A DNA stretch of 64,000 nucleotides, from assembly GCA_949283655.1 (NCBI GenBank), contig CASDTH010000042.1:51670-115669 (forward strand). The letters are read 5' to 3'. A program made the position numbers and the translations under genes. Origin of the DNA: an uncultured bacterium. GTDB taxonomy: Bacteria; Bacillota; Clostridia; Oscillospirales; Acutalibacteraceae. Below are positions 17,421-26,223 of this stretch, one piece after another. The stretch's first letter is position 1. The number at the start of each line of letters is the position of its first letter. The notes under the pieces were generated by a model that did not search any database, was not told where the DNA came from, and worked only from the letters and a program-made list of their open reading frames with translations.

Positions 17421-17430
17421 ATGTGCAGCC

Positions 17431-17679
17431 TTATTTTTCTTTGCCAACCAGCCAATCAATCGAGACGCCCAGCACATCGCTCAATGCAACCAGCTCTGTG
17501 TCTGTCACATACCGCAGCTGGCCCTCCAGCTTCGACAGGCCGGAAGCATTCAAATCAATGCCCCTCACCTGCAGCTGGGTCAAAAGATCTTTCTGCTTCA
17601 TACCGATTGCCTTGCGGGATTGCTCCACTTTTGCGCCGACGATATTGCGATCGCCGAGCGGCTGCTTCCTGATTCTCAT
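17431..17679 (-). CDS. XRE-family helix-turn-helix regulator
   Basis: An 82-residue DNA-binding protein made of little more than one helix-turn-helix domain. VGAKVEQSRKAIGMKQKDLLTQL is helices 1-2 and LNASGLSKLEGQLRYVTDTELVALSDVLGVSIDWLVG completes the fold. The ATG at 17679 is chosen because GAGAGGTG lies 7 nt upstream. An ATG two codons earlier overlaps that site, and the open frame back to 17814 has no ribosome binding site and looks non-coding. The predicted promoter at 17851-17879 leaves a leader of about 165 nt. A near-palindrome at 17819-17840, just downstream of that promoter, could be its own operator. Target unknown. Confidence 0.82.
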   Translation of the reverse strand: MRIRKQPLGDRNIVGAKVEQSRKAIGMKQKDLLTQLQVRGIDLNASGLSKLEGQLRYVTDTELVALSDVLGVSIDWLVGKEK

Positions 17680-17850
17680 AACCATACACCTCTCCAAAAA
17701 ATTTATGACGGCAACCGGGAGATCATTCTGGCCGCAGCACAGCTGCTCCCACGCCGCCGGCCGCAGAAAAGCCGGATAAATTTGGGGGGCCGGCAAGCCT
17801 GCGGGATTTGGCATTCAATAAGGGCGGCAACCTGCCCTTGCTTTACGTGC

Positions 17851-17879
17851 ATTATAACCTACCAATAAGAAAAAAGCAA
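17851..17879 (-). promoter_or_regulatory. promoter of the XRE regulator with adjacent near-palindrome
   Basis: Minus strand: TTGCTT (17879-17874), 17 bp, TATAAT (17856-17851). Immediately downstream, 17819-17840 reads as an inverted repeat AAGGGC...GCCCTT around GGCAACC. This is suitable for an operator or a 5' hairpin. Confidence 0.55.
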
Positions 17880-18070
17880 GGCTTTTTCTATTCATATATA
17901 AAAATTTAATAATAAAAAAAACAGATTTTATGTATTATTCTTTTAAAGAACGTACATCTGGATCCATCCCCCTAAAATGTATTTGAAAGAATCATAATCG
18001 GCGACCCATCCGCCGGAATGCGCAACACAAAAGAAAATCTCTCCAGAACAGCGCGGAAAAGAGAAAAAGG

Positions 18071-18079
18071 TGTTATAAT
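18071..18079 (+). promoter_or_regulatory. extended -10 promoter of pncB
   Basis: TGTTATAAT is an extended -10 with a perfect TATAAT at 18074-18079. No good -35 box is seen. The remaining intergenic sequence (17880-18070) is AT-rich and contains no gene that I can support. Confidence 0.5.
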
Positions 18080-18154
18080 AAAAACCAACGTATGTTCTGA
18101 GGAACGATCACAACCGGACGCTGCTTTGGCGTTTTGCAAAAGGGGAACTGACAA

Positions 18155-19615
18155 ATGGAACGCACGGACAACAAGCTAAACTTGACCATGCTGACGGATT
18201 TTTATGAGCTGACAATGGCCAACGGCTATTTTCAGAATGGATTTTCAGAGCAGATCGCCTACTTTGACCTGTTCTTCCGCAGGATTCCGGATGGCGGCGG
18301 GTTCGTCATCATGGCTGGCGTAGAGCAGATGATCGATTATCTCCAGCATCTTTCCTTCTCTGAAGAGGATATTGACGCCCTGCGCAGGCATGGGTTCAGC
18401 GAAGCTTTCCTCGATTATCTGCGCCATTTCCAATTCACCTGCGATGTCTGGGCCGTTCCGGAGGGGACGCCTGTTTTCCCGGGCGAGCCGATCGTTACCG
18501 TGCGCGGCCCCGTGATACAGGCGCAGTTCATTGAAACCATGCTGCTGCTCTGCATTAACCATCAGAGCTTAATTGCCACCAAGGCCAACCGGATTGTCCG
18601 CGCTGCGCAGGGCCGTGGCGTGATGGAATTTGGCTCCCGGCGGGCACAGGGCTTCGACGGCGCAGTCTACGGCGCACGCGCCGCCTATATCGGCGGCTGC
18701 ATCGGCACAGCATGCACCATCTGCGAGCGTGATTTCGGCATCCCGGCGCTCGGCACCATGGCGCATAGTTGGGTGCAACTGTTCGACAGTGAGCTGGATG
18801 CCTTCTGTGCCTACGCGCGGGAATACCCGCAGGACTGCACGCTGTTGGTTGACACTTATGACACGCTCCACTCTGGTCTGCCAAACGCCATCGAAGCCTT
18901 TCGCCGCGAGCTGTTGCCGCGCGGCTGCCGTCCAAAGGGTGTACGCATTGACAGCGGCGATATCACCTACCTCTCCAAACGGATGCGCAAAATGCTGGAT
19001 GAAGCCGGGTTTCCCGACTGCTCAATCGTCGCCTCCAATTCACTGGATGAGTATATTATCCGGGATATGCTGATCCAGGGGGCGAAAGTAGATTCCTTCG
19101 GCGTGGGGGAGCGTTTGATCACAGCCGCATCCGACCCTGTGTTTGGCGGCGTTTACAAGCTCGCAGCCATTGAAACACAATCGGGTATTGTTCCCAAAAT
19201 CAAGCTCAGTGAAAACGTCAGCAAAATCACAACGCCCGGCGCCAAAACCGTGTGGCGGCTCTTTGACCGTGAAAGTGGCAAGGCCATTGCTGATGTGATC
19301 ACGCTCATGGAGGAGGTCATTGATGAAAGGGCGCCCTATGAGCTGTTCGACCCCGAATTTACCTGGAAGCGCAAAACCGTGCGCAACTTTTTGGCCCGGC
19401 CTCTGTTGCGCCGGATCTTTGAGCACGGGCAATGCGTCTACCGTACCCCGGCTGTGGGCAAAATCCGCTCCTACTGCGCAGAGCAGGTGGATACCCTGTG
19501 GGAAGAGGTGCTGCGCTTCGAAAACCCGCACCAATATTATGTGGATCTCTCCCAAAAGCTGTGGGAGCTGAAGCATGACCTGATCTCGGCACACCGCGCG
19601 GGGGAACAGCGTTGA
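18155..19615 (+). CDS. pncB: nicotinate phosphoribosyltransferase
   Basis: A 486-residue enzyme of the NAPRTase family, which makes nicotinate mononucleotide from nicotinate and PRPP with ATP hydrolysis, in NAD salvage. Family motifs are LTMLTDFYELTMANGYF at the start, EFGSRRAQGFDGAVYGARAAY, GTMAHSWVQLF (phosphorylated-His region) and VRIDSGDITYLSKRMR. Its length fits the Gram-positive long form. Ribosome binding site AAAAGGGGAA. It is monocistronic and followed by a terminator. Together with nadE at 41449 it supplies both ends of the salvage route to NAD, though the two are not linked. Confidence 0.96.
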   Translation: MERTDNKLNLTMLTDFYELTMANGYFQNGFSEQIAYFDLFFRRIPDGGGFVIMAGVEQMIDYLQHLSFSEEDIDALRRHGFSEAFLDYLRHFQFTCDVWAVPEGTPVFPGEPIVTVRGPVIQAQFIETMLLLCINHQSLIATKANRIVRAAQGRGVMEFGSRRAQGFDGAVYGARAAYIGGCIGTACTICERDFGIPALGTMAHSWVQLFDSELDAFCAYAREYPQDCTLLVDTYDTLHSGLPNAIEAFRRELLPRGCRPKGVRIDSGDITYLSKRMRKMLDEAGFPDCSIVASNSLDEYIIRDMLIQGAKVDSFGVGERLITAASDPVFGGVYKLAAIETQSGIVPKIKLSENVSKITTPGAKTVWRLFDRESGKAIADVITLMEEVIDERAPYELFDPEFTWKRKTVRNFLARPLLRRIFEHGQCVYRTPAVGKIRSYCAEQVDTLWEEVLRFENPHQYYVDLSQKLWELKHDLISAHRAGEQR

Positions 19616-19762
19616 GGCGGTAAGCTGCAAAAGGGCCGCAGAATTTAAAAGATTGGATATAGGAAACACCCGCCATAGGGCAGCGGCATAAGCTGAACGC
19701 ACCATGCTGCTGCCTGATTATTTGGAGCTATTTTTCGTTTGGTAGCTGAAATGGTTCTATAG

Positions 19763-19790
19763 ACGCCCTGCGTTTTGCTCAGGGCGTTTT
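19763..19790 (+). terminator. terminator of pncB
   Basis: Stem ACGCCCTG/CAGGGCGT (19763-19770, 19780-19787), then TTT. The surrounding 19616-19981 gap has no gene. A stray copy of the MITE-like end motif, GTACACTGATGCTA, lies at 19957-19970. Confidence 0.6.
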
Positions 19791-19911
19791 CAATAGCAAC
19801 AGCGGCTTTCAGCGCCATGACCGCGCCTAAAAGCGCAGCGTTTCACCTGCTCTGAGCGCTGGGCGCTCCCTTTTGTGGCCCAATGCTTTTCCTTCCAAAA
19901 AATCGCGCAAC

Positions 19912-19944
19912 TGAGGCGGCTGTTTTTTTATGACAGCCGCCTCA
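19912..19944 (-). terminator. terminator of the TauE/SafE gene
   Basis: A 12-bp perfect stem (TGAGGCGGCTGT and complement). On the minus strand it is followed by a T-rich stretch after about 8 nt. It lies 38 nt past the end of the permease gene. Confidence 0.55.
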
Positions 19945-19981
19945 AAACCTGACCTTGTACACTGATGCTATCAGCTTTTTA

Positions 19982-20764
19982 TCACCAAAAGCGATAGATA
20001 TTATAAAGATTAATGCCTAAGACCAATACCATAGCCCACTCAAACAGCAGCGAAATCTGTTTTTCGCTGAGCTTGCGGTTGAGCTTGCCACCGGCCTCGC
20101 TCCCTAAAATTCCGCATAAAATCATCCCTAGCAGAACCGGGAGCAGAATTTCCGGCACATCACCGGATAAAACGGTTTTCGCCGTGCCGGCCGCCTGGCT
20201 GATCAAAATAATATACAGGCTATTCTGCGCTGCGGCCTTTGCAGACATCGCAAAAAAATAATACAGCGCCGCCACATTAAACGGGCCTCCTCCGATGCCC
20301 AGGAAGGAGCCGACAGCCCCCAGCGCCAACCCAATTGTGGCGCACGGCAGCAAGCCCTTCGTCTGTTTTGCAGAAAAGCACCTGCGAAAAATCGTATAAA
20401 GCAGCGTTACCAGCGTGGCGGCAAATAACAGTAGCGCCTGTATGCCTCCAATCATATCCGCATCGGGGAACCCTTCGGTCAGCCGGGTATAGAGCTCCTT
20501 TCCCAGAAGGCCGCCCACCGCCGCACCAACCCCCAACGGCGTGGATACCCGAAAGTCAAGCTGAGAATCCTTTTTCCATATAGCCTTCCCTACCGACCAG
20601 CAGCTCATCCCCAGCACCGTGCAGCCGGAATAAAAATGGATGGCCATCGCTCCAGCCGCCTGGCAGGCATCCAGCACGGGTTTTATAATCACACCGCCGC
20701 CCATGCCGCAGATTTTGCCTAAAACACTGGCCAAAAAGGCCACCAGAAAGCAGATTCCAGCCAT
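19982..20764 (-). CDS. TauE/SafE (TSUP) family permease, probable sulfur-anion exporter
   Basis: A 260-residue polytopic membrane protein. It shows two related halves with the family's glycine-rich signatures, GKICGMGGGVIIKP near the N-terminus and GSFLGIGGGPFNVAAL in the second half. About eight hydrophobic segments are visible. TSUP proteins move sulfite, sulfonates, sulfolactate or related anions, usually outward. The ATG at 20764 is behind GAGGAGGG. It lies 85 nt downstream of the sulfatase/oxidoreductase operon on the same strand with no obvious terminator between, so it probably belongs to it. An exporter of sulfate, sulfite or an organosulfur product fits that context (inference). Confidence 0.86.
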   Translation of the reverse strand: MAGICFLVAFLASVLGKICGMGGGVIIKPVLDACQAAGAMAIHFYSGCTVLGMSCWSVGKAIWKKDSQLDFRVSTPLGVGAAVGGLLGKELYTRLTEGFPDADMIGGIQALLLFAATLVTLLYTIFRRCFSAKQTKGLLPCATIGLALGAVGSFLGIGGGPFNVAALYYFFAMSAKAAAQNSLYIILISQAAGTAKTVLSGDVPEILLPVLLGMILCGILGSEAGGKLNRKLSEKQISLLFEWAMVLVLGINLYNIYRFW

Positions 20765-20849
20765 ATTCCCTCCTCAGAGGCGTGGGAGAAGCCGCCGCAT
20801 CCCGGACGTGCAGCGATGCAGCGCATACGCCTGTGCCTCCGTCCTTCGG

Positions 20850-21875
20850 TCATCCCGCAATCGTCCGGGCGGACTGTAGAATCCGCTCTACTGTCTCGAT
20901 CGTATATAAGCCGTCCGCCCCTGTACAGGCAGGCGCCCGATCAAACCGCACGGCATCAATTACCTCGCGGTGCTGGCGGTACCCAAAGGGTACTGTTTCT
21001 AGCGCGGGGAAGGTCATGCTGCCTGCCTGAGAAACGCCGGGGCTTGTCACTGCCAGCGGCCCATAGCCGGTGCGCAGATAAATGCTCCCGTTGCTCCCGT
21101 GAATCTCCATCGTGTAGCGGTTGCAGTGCCACTTCTGCACCCAGCTGATCTGATGGCTCACCATTGTACCGCTCTTTAAGCGGTATTGCGCGAGCGCCCA
21201 ATCCTCATTATCCGGGTATATGGTCTGCCCGTTGATCTCCCGTGAAGCTACCTTTTGCCCCTTGGAGGCAAAAACGACCTGCTCAATCTCTCCCAGCAAA
21301 TACCGCACCAGATCAATACCATGCACGCCAACATCGAGAATTGCGCCACCCTGGCCGCACAGTGCGGAATCATACTGCCAAGTGGAATAATTGCTGCCGG
21401 GCAGAGAATTCCGGATATGGGCCATATAAATCTGCCCGAGCTTACCGGAAGCAATATATTCCTTTGCCCAGCGGGATTCTTCAAAATACCGGTGCATAAA
21501 GCTGACGAACAGCTTCACATGATTTTGCTCTGCTGCACAGATGATATCGCGGCACTGCTGCGAATCCATTGCAAACGGCTTTTGCACAAACACATGCTTG
21601 CCTTTCTGTGCTGCATACACGGCGATCTCCCTGTGCAGGTAGTTTGGTGTCAGCACAAACACCAAGTCCACATCCGATCGATCGATCGCCTTCGCATAAT
21701 CTGCCGTCACATCCGCCGCACCGGCCGCCGCCTGCTCAGCGCGCTCCCGCACAATATCACAGCAGACCACAATCCGCGCTTCCGGGATCAGACGGAGAGC
21801 ATCCATATGGTAGGTGCTGATCGCCCCGCAGCCGATTATGGCCACCCCGACCTTTTTTTCGCCAAATGCTTTCAT
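20850..21875 (-). CDS. Gfo/Idh/MocA family oxidoreductase (A)
   Basis: A 341-residue NAD(P)-dependent sugar/polyol dehydrogenase-type protein. N-terminal Rossmann fold: VGVAIIGCGAISTYH. The catalytic-lysine motif reads FVQKPFAMDS, with Gln in place of the usual Glu of EKP. The C-terminal substrate domain has DVGVHGIDLVRYLLGEI, where the Asp and His of the usual DxxxH motif are present. Start at the ATG at 21875, with AGAAGGG upstream; the longer frame overlaps the sulfatase stop. It is clearly a paralogue of the protein at 23230-24288. It follows the sulfatase in one operon, suggesting that it acts on the same or the desulfated compound. Confidence 0.9.
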   Translation of the reverse strand: MKAFGEKKVGVAIIGCGAISTYHMDALRLIPEARIVVCCDIVRERAEQAAAGAADVTADYAKAIDRSDVDLVFVLTPNYLHREIAVYAAQKGKHVFVQKPFAMDSQQCRDIICAAEQNHVKLFVSFMHRYFEESRWAKEYIASGKLGQIYMAHIRNSLPGSNYSTWQYDSALCGQGGAILDVGVHGIDLVRYLLGEIEQVVFASKGQKVASREINGQTIYPDNEDWALAQYRLKSGTMVSHQISWVQKWHCNRYTMEIHGSNGSIYLRTGYGPLAVTSPGVSQAGSMTFPALETVPFGYRQHREVIDAVRFDRAPACTGADGLYTIETVERILQSARTIAG

Positions 21876-21907
21876 CGTTTTCCCTTCTTTCCGGCGAGCT
21901 CTTTGTC

Positions 21908-23233
21908 TCACGCTTTCTCTAAATCCTCAGCACAGTAATCGCTCCGGCGGTTCACACGGGCCCCTTCCGGCGCTTTCACACCGCCGTTCAATAGAGGGTC
22001 CCTTGTCCGCTGCATCCAATCCAGCAGGGCTTGCGCCAGTTCCTCCCTCACCCGTGCATAAGCGGGGCTGGAGGCCACATTCTGCTTTTCCATCGGGTCT
22101 GCATACAGGTCATACAGCTCCTCTCTGTCTGGGCCATCCTCCGCAAAGCAATGCATTTCATATAGGAAAGTTTTTTCCGGGCAATTATCGATGTTGGATA
22201 AAATTCTGCCCAGCTTCCCGTCAAACCGCCGGATATATTTATAGCGCTCACAGCGAACCGCCCGCATAGGCTCATACGCAGCATGATAGTTAATTTCGGA
22301 AAACAGCAGTCTGCCGTCGGATGAAGCCTCCCCCTGATGGAGTAGCGGGAGAAGGGACTGCCCCTCGAGCCAATCGGGCTTTGCGATATCGCACAGCTCG
22401 CAAAGCGTGGGGAAAAGATCTAGGTGCGATACCATTGCATCCACACAGCGTCCCCTTGCAGGATTGCCTGGGTAATCCAAAAGCAGAGCGACGCCGGTTC
22501 CTCCGTCATAAAGCGTGCACTTCATGCCTGGCACCGCAGGGCCGTGATCTGTGGTAAAGAGAACTATGGTATTCTCCCGCAGCCCGGCTTCAGCCAGCGC
22601 TTGCAGGATTTTACCCACAAGCTTGTCACAGAAACGCACTGAGCTCATATAATCCGCCATATCTTCACGGTTCTGGGCAGTATCGTAAATGCCGGGGAAG
22701 GGCGCTACGTAGCCGGCATCGATATCTGCTTCGTGCTTTCTCCACTTCCGGTGCGTGTTATACATCCCGAAGGAGAGGAAAAATGGCCGTTCGTGAGTTT
22801 CCCGCAGATAATCACAAACCCGTTGCGCATTTGCCCCGTCAAACGCAACGGAATCAAAATCCACGCATCCCATATCAAACGCCTGATCATCCAATATCCG
22901 TGTGTAACCCAGCATCTCCGCTCTGGGCGCTTCATGCTGAATGCCGCACAGCACGGTTTCATACCCAAAACCCGTCAAATAACTCGCCATATGATGCTGG
23001 TAATCCGGCAGAGAAAAACCACGGTGGGCAAGCCCAAACATTCCGCAATTGTGGGGATACTGCCCTGTCAGCAGCCCTGCCCGGCTCGGCGAGCAGGTTG
23101 GCGCCACGCTGAACGCCTGGCGAAATAACGTTCCCCGCTTTGCCAGAGATTCTAGATTTGGCGTTTCCATGGGGTATCCATATGGCTGAAGGAATCGCCC
23201 AGAGTCGTGTGTATGTAATAATAAAATGTTCAT
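21908..23233 (-). CDS. type I sulfatase, cytoplasmic (S1 family, N-sulfoglucosamine-sulfohydrolase-like)
   Basis: A 441-residue sulfate-ester or sulfamate hydrolase of the formylglycine type. The active-site motif CSPSR begins at Cys47 (VAPTCSPSRAGLLTG); the Cys must be oxidised to formylglycine by an anaerobic sulfatase-maturing enzyme, which is not encoded in this window. Metal-binding elements include the N-terminal LLLHTHDSGR and FTTDHGPAVPG. The N-terminal pattern and MFGLAHRGFSL resemble heparan N-sulfatases (S1_8), but subfamily assignment needs comparison. No signal peptide is visible, so it acts in the cytoplasm on an imported substrate. Its start overlaps the end of the upstream oxidoreductase gene by 4 nt, a sign of translational coupling. 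Confidence 0.92.
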   Translation of the reverse strand: MNILLLHTHDSGRFLQPYGYPMETPNLESLAKRGTLFRQAFSVAPTCSPSRAGLLTGQYPHNCGMFGLAHRGFSLPDYQHHMASYLTGFGYETVLCGIQHEAPRAEMLGYTRILDDQAFDMGCVDFDSVAFDGANAQRVCDYLRETHERPFFLSFGMYNTHRKWRKHEADIDAGYVAPFPGIYDTAQNREDMADYMSSVRFCDKLVGKILQALAEAGLRENTIVLFTTDHGPAVPGMKCTLYDGGTGVALLLDYPGNPARGRCVDAMVSHLDLFPTLCELCDIAKPDWLEGQSLLPLLHQGEASSDGRLLFSEINYHAAYEPMRAVRCERYKYIRRFDGKLGRILSNIDNCPEKTFLYEMHCFAEDGPDREELYDLYADPMEKQNVASSPAYARVREELAQALLDWMQRTRDPLLNGGVKAPEGARVNRRSDYCAEDLEKA

Positions 23234-24288
23234 AGTTGCTCCATTGTATCAATTTTAACGGGCGCTCCGGTCTCAATCGCCTGATAGATCGCACGGACCA
23301 CCCGGATGCAGGCGAGCCCCTCCGCCCCACCGGGATTGGCTTTGGCGCCTGTTCGGATCATTTCCAGGAAGCTCTCATGCTGCTCCACGCCCAGCTTTTC
23401 ATATGGAATTTGCAGCGAAACCCACGTGGCAGGCTTGCCGGGCTCCACCTTGCAAACATTGACAATCCCCATTGGATCGCGTAAAAAGATCGAGCCCTTC
23501 TCACCGAAAATTTCCATAGAGAACCGGTCTGCATTCGACCAGTGGTGCCAGCTGATCATCTGGCTGACGGTAACGCCGGACTGGGTTTTATAAACAGCAA
23601 GCGCATGATCCTCATTATTGGGATGCACATACTCTCCATCGGTGAAAATGACGTCGCGAAACCGCCCCATATTGGCGAAGGTGACCTCATCAATCTCCCC
23701 AATCAGATATCTCACCAGGTCAATTCCATGCACGCCGAGATCAATGACGCAGCCGCCTCCCACATTCTTTTTATCATAAAACCATTTGCTGACCGTGGAG
23801 GTAGCGCCCGGCGCATTCAGGATGCGCACCATCTCGATCTTCCCAATCGTATTGTTCTGAATCAGGTGGCGGGTTTGTGCAATGCCCAGAAGATAGCGGT
23901 GCATAAAGCTGACAAACAGCTGCACGCCATTCTCCTCGCAGGCCTGCATCATACAGTGGCATTCCTCCAGGGTGCGCCCCATTGGCTTTGTGACGAACAC
24001 ATGCTTGTGAAAGGAGGCGGCCAGCTGCGTCACCTCGCAATGATTGTAGTTTGGCGTCAGGATCAGCACCCCTTGGATTTCCTCCAACGCCAGCAGCGCT
24101 TCATCCTGTGTAAATGCGCGCGCCTGCGGCAGCCCAAAATATGCCGCCGCCGCCTGCGCCCGCTCCGGGACCCAATCGCAAACGGCTACGACCTCGCAAT
24201 CCGGCAGGCTTTTCAGCGCCGGCATATGGTACTGCTGGGCAATGGCGCCGCACCCGATCACACCGATCTTTACAATATCCTTTTTCAT
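23230..24288 (-). CDS. Gfo/Idh/MocA family oxidoreductase (B)
   Basis: A 352-residue NAD(P)-binding dehydrogenase-type protein. Rossmann motif VKIGVIGCGAIAQQYH; catalytic-lysine motif FVTKPMGRTLEE, with Thr where EKP is usual; substrate-domain motif DLGVHGIDLVRYLIGEID. It shares FVSFMHRY and the VHGIDLVRY block with oxidoreductase A, so the two are paralogues with a probably matched role (for example oxidation and re-reduction at different positions). The start at 24288 directly abuts the stop of the upstream gene, and its end overlaps the sulfatase start by 4 nt. Confidence 0.9.
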   Translation of the reverse strand: MKKDIVKIGVIGCGAIAQQYHMPALKSLPDCEVVAVCDWVPERAQAAAAYFGLPQARAFTQDEALLALEEIQGVLILTPNYNHCEVTQLAASFHKHVFVTKPMGRTLEECHCMMQACEENGVQLFVSFMHRYLLGIAQTRHLIQNNTIGKIEMVRILNAPGATSTVSKWFYDKKNVGGGCVIDLGVHGIDLVRYLIGEIDEVTFANMGRFRDVIFTDGEYVHPNNEDHALAVYKTQSGVTVSQMISWHHWSNADRFSMEIFGEKGSIFLRDPMGIVNVCKVEPGKPATWVSLQIPYEKLGVEQHESFLEMIRTGAKANPGGAEGLACIRVVRAIYQAIETGAPVKIDTMEQL

Positions 24289-25332
24289 TTAGATTTCCTC
24301 CATCGCCACTGTGCGGTTTTCCTTGGCCGATTTGTACGCTGCGAGGATCAGGCGCAGCGCAGCATATCCATCCTCCAGCGTAGAGGGGAATGCCTGCCCC
24401 GTTTCAAGGCAGTCGATAAACCGTGCAGCAACCGCTTCATGGATGTGCTTAAAATTGACCGGCATTCTCGGGTTCTCCCAGCCTGCCAGAGGCTTCCCCT
24501 TCCGGAACACCTGCAGGGGAAAATTATTTTCCCCATTGATGGTAGTGGAGGCACAGTCGTTAAAGCTCTGCTGGATCGTCCCCTCCAGGCCGAATATCTC
24601 CGTCGTCAAAGAGCCAGCTACAAAGGTCCAGGAGGATTGCATGGTGCCAATGACGCCGTTGGCAAACTCAATCATCGCCACGCCATTGTCCTCCACCTTC
24701 AGCCCTACCGTGCTGGGCGGAATTTTAGCCGTGACATATTTCGGCTCGCCAAACATCCAGATAAGGAAATCTGCTGCATGAATCCCCTCGTCCAAAAACG
24801 CGCCGCCTCCGGAAAGCGCCGGTTCTGTAAACCAGGCCAGTGACGCGGGCATCGGCTCATCCGCCGCCCAGCCGATCCCGTGCCGTTTGCGAAAGCTCAC
24901 AACAGGGCCGATTTGATTTTCATCCAATAGCGCTTTGATCTGCTCGTTCACGGCATCCACACGCATCGGAAACGCCTGCATATAGCGCACACCGGCCTGC
25001 TCAACCGCCCGCTGCATTGCTCTGCAATCCTCCAGCGTAGTAGCGGTTGGCTTTTCACAGAGAATTTGCTTGCCAGCCCGCGCCGCTGCGATTGTGTAAG
25101 CTGCGTGCCGGGCATTCTCCGCACAGATACCCACAGCCGTTATTTCGGGCTGTGCCAGCGCCTGCTCCATCGTCTCATAGCAGGCCAGGCCATACTGCTG
25201 TGCAATCTGCTGCGCCAGCTCATGCTCTTCATCCCACACGCCAACCAGCTCTGCCTTGGTATGCATTTGCCAAGCATGAATCCAGCTATGCACGTGTGGG
25301 TGGGCAACGCCCAATATCACAAGTTTGACCAT
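24289..25332 (-). CDS. Gfo/Idh/MocA family oxidoreductase (C)
   Basis: A 347-residue member of a different subgroup from A and B. The N-terminal Rossmann segment reads VKLVILGVAHPHVHSW, lacking the classical GxGxxG spacing. The lysine motif is the canonical ILCEKPTATTLEDC, and the C-terminal motif is DEGIHAADFLIWMFGE. The divergent nucleotide-binding loop (GVAHPH) may mean altered or tightly bound cofactor use. Ribosome binding site AAGGATGG just before the ATG. It sits 3 nt after the isomerase gene in the same operon. Confidence 0.88.
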   Translation of the reverse strand: MVKLVILGVAHPHVHSWIHAWQMHTKAELVGVWDEEHELAQQIAQQYGLACYETMEQALAQPEITAVGICAENARHAAYTIAAARAGKQILCEKPTATTLEDCRAMQRAVEQAGVRYMQAFPMRVDAVNEQIKALLDENQIGPVVSFRKRHGIGWAADEPMPASLAWFTEPALSGGGAFLDEGIHAADFLIWMFGEPKYVTAKIPPSTVGLKVEDNGVAMIEFANGVIGTMQSSWTFVAGSLTTEIFGLEGTIQQSFNDCASTTINGENNFPLQVFRKGKPLAGWENPRMPVNFKHIHEAVAARFIDCLETGQAFPSTLEDGYAALRLILAAYKSAKENRTVAMEEI

Positions 25333-25335
25333 CCT

Positions 25336-26211
25336 TTACCCTCTCCCTTCTCTTTCCTGCATCAGCGGCGCTACAAGGTCAAACGCCTTTTTCAAGCAGG
25401 CGCTGATCTTTTCCAGGTCATTCCACCCCTCGGTTCCGTGGCAGGAAATATTGTACCAGCCGGAAAACCCGTTTTGGGAAAAGGCATCGAGCTGCGCCTG
25501 AAAATCGCGCTGGCCGCCACCCGGCATCTGCTCCTCGCCTGTGCCAAACGCCCGATCGCTGGCGGGGAAGGAAAATCCCTTTTTAACATCCCACAAATAC
25601 AGCATATAGGCGCGTTTCGAGGCAATCATGCGGTATACATCCTCCGCCTCATATCCCCGTGCGTTGGCGTGGGGCGGAGCGATAATATAGGCCAAAGCGT
25701 CATCATTGATGCGCTGATCTGTCTGATAAATCTGATAAAGGTATTCATTGAGCGTATAGCAATGGGGCACCTCAATTCCAACCTTTAGCCCCAAAAATTT
25801 CGCATACGCGAGATCCTGCCGGAGCAGGTTCATATAATCGGCCAGGCTGCCTCCCATCTTGCCGTATGGGATGCTGACCGGGCTCAGGTTTGTCATATTG
25901 TCCACCCAATCCGGCGATTGGGCAGGCTCCCAAATGACTACGGGAATCCCCAATGCAGCTGCGAACTGCATCCGCTCCCGCCGCTCTTCGGCGCTCATTA
26001 AAAACAGCGTCATCGACACTGCCGTCATATCGTACCGGCGCAGCAGCGCACGGACTTCCTCCGGACTCGTTTTTTGAGGATCCGCGTGGTCACAGATGGC
26101 TTTGCAAGCCCATAAATCTACATAATGGAACCCTATCCCTGACATTTCGCGCAAAGCGGTCTCCAACGGAAATGAGGCATAGAGATTAGACCCACAGCAT
26201 AATTTCATCAT
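25336..26211 (-). CDS. sugar phosphate isomerase/epimerase-like TIM-barrel protein
   Basis: A 291-residue protein of the AP-endonuclease-2/xylose-isomerase-like TIM-barrel superfamily. The pattern fits: CGSNLYASFPLETALREMSGIGFHYVDLW at the first strand, a mid-barrel GIEVPHC strand supplying an acidic ligand, and YLWDVKKG and NISCHGTEGW near the C-terminus. Such proteins isomerise or epimerise sugars and inositols, or cleave 3-keto-glycosides together with Gfo/Idh/MocA dehydrogenases (as in IolE/IolI- and DgpC-type systems). The presence of three such dehydrogenases next to it supports sequential oxidation and rearrangement. Ribosome binding site GGGGGAGA; tightly packed in the operon. Confidence 0.85.
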   Translation of the reverse strand: MMKLCCGSNLYASFPLETALREMSGIGFHYVDLWACKAICDHADPQKTSPEEVRALLRRYDMTAVSMTLFLMSAEERRERMQFAAALGIPVVIWEPAQSPDWVDNMTNLSPVSIPYGKMGGSLADYMNLLRQDLAYAKFLGLKVGIEVPHCYTLNEYLYQIYQTDQRINDDALAYIIAPPHANARGYEAEDVYRMIASKRAYMLYLWDVKKGFSFPASDRAFGTGEEQMPGGGQRDFQAQLDAFSQNGFSGWYNISCHGTEGWNDLEKISACLKKAFDLVAPLMQEREGRG

Positions 26212-26223
26212 AGGTATCTCCCC

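Noticed and set aside
17680..17814. N-terminal extension of the XRE regulator
   Set aside because: The frame is open but has no ribosome binding site, reads as non-coding and would displace the good start at 17679.
23542..24843. Open frame of 433 codons on the plus strand across two oxidoreductase genes
   Set aside because: It spans the junction of two real minus-strand genes and its composition follows their reverse complement.
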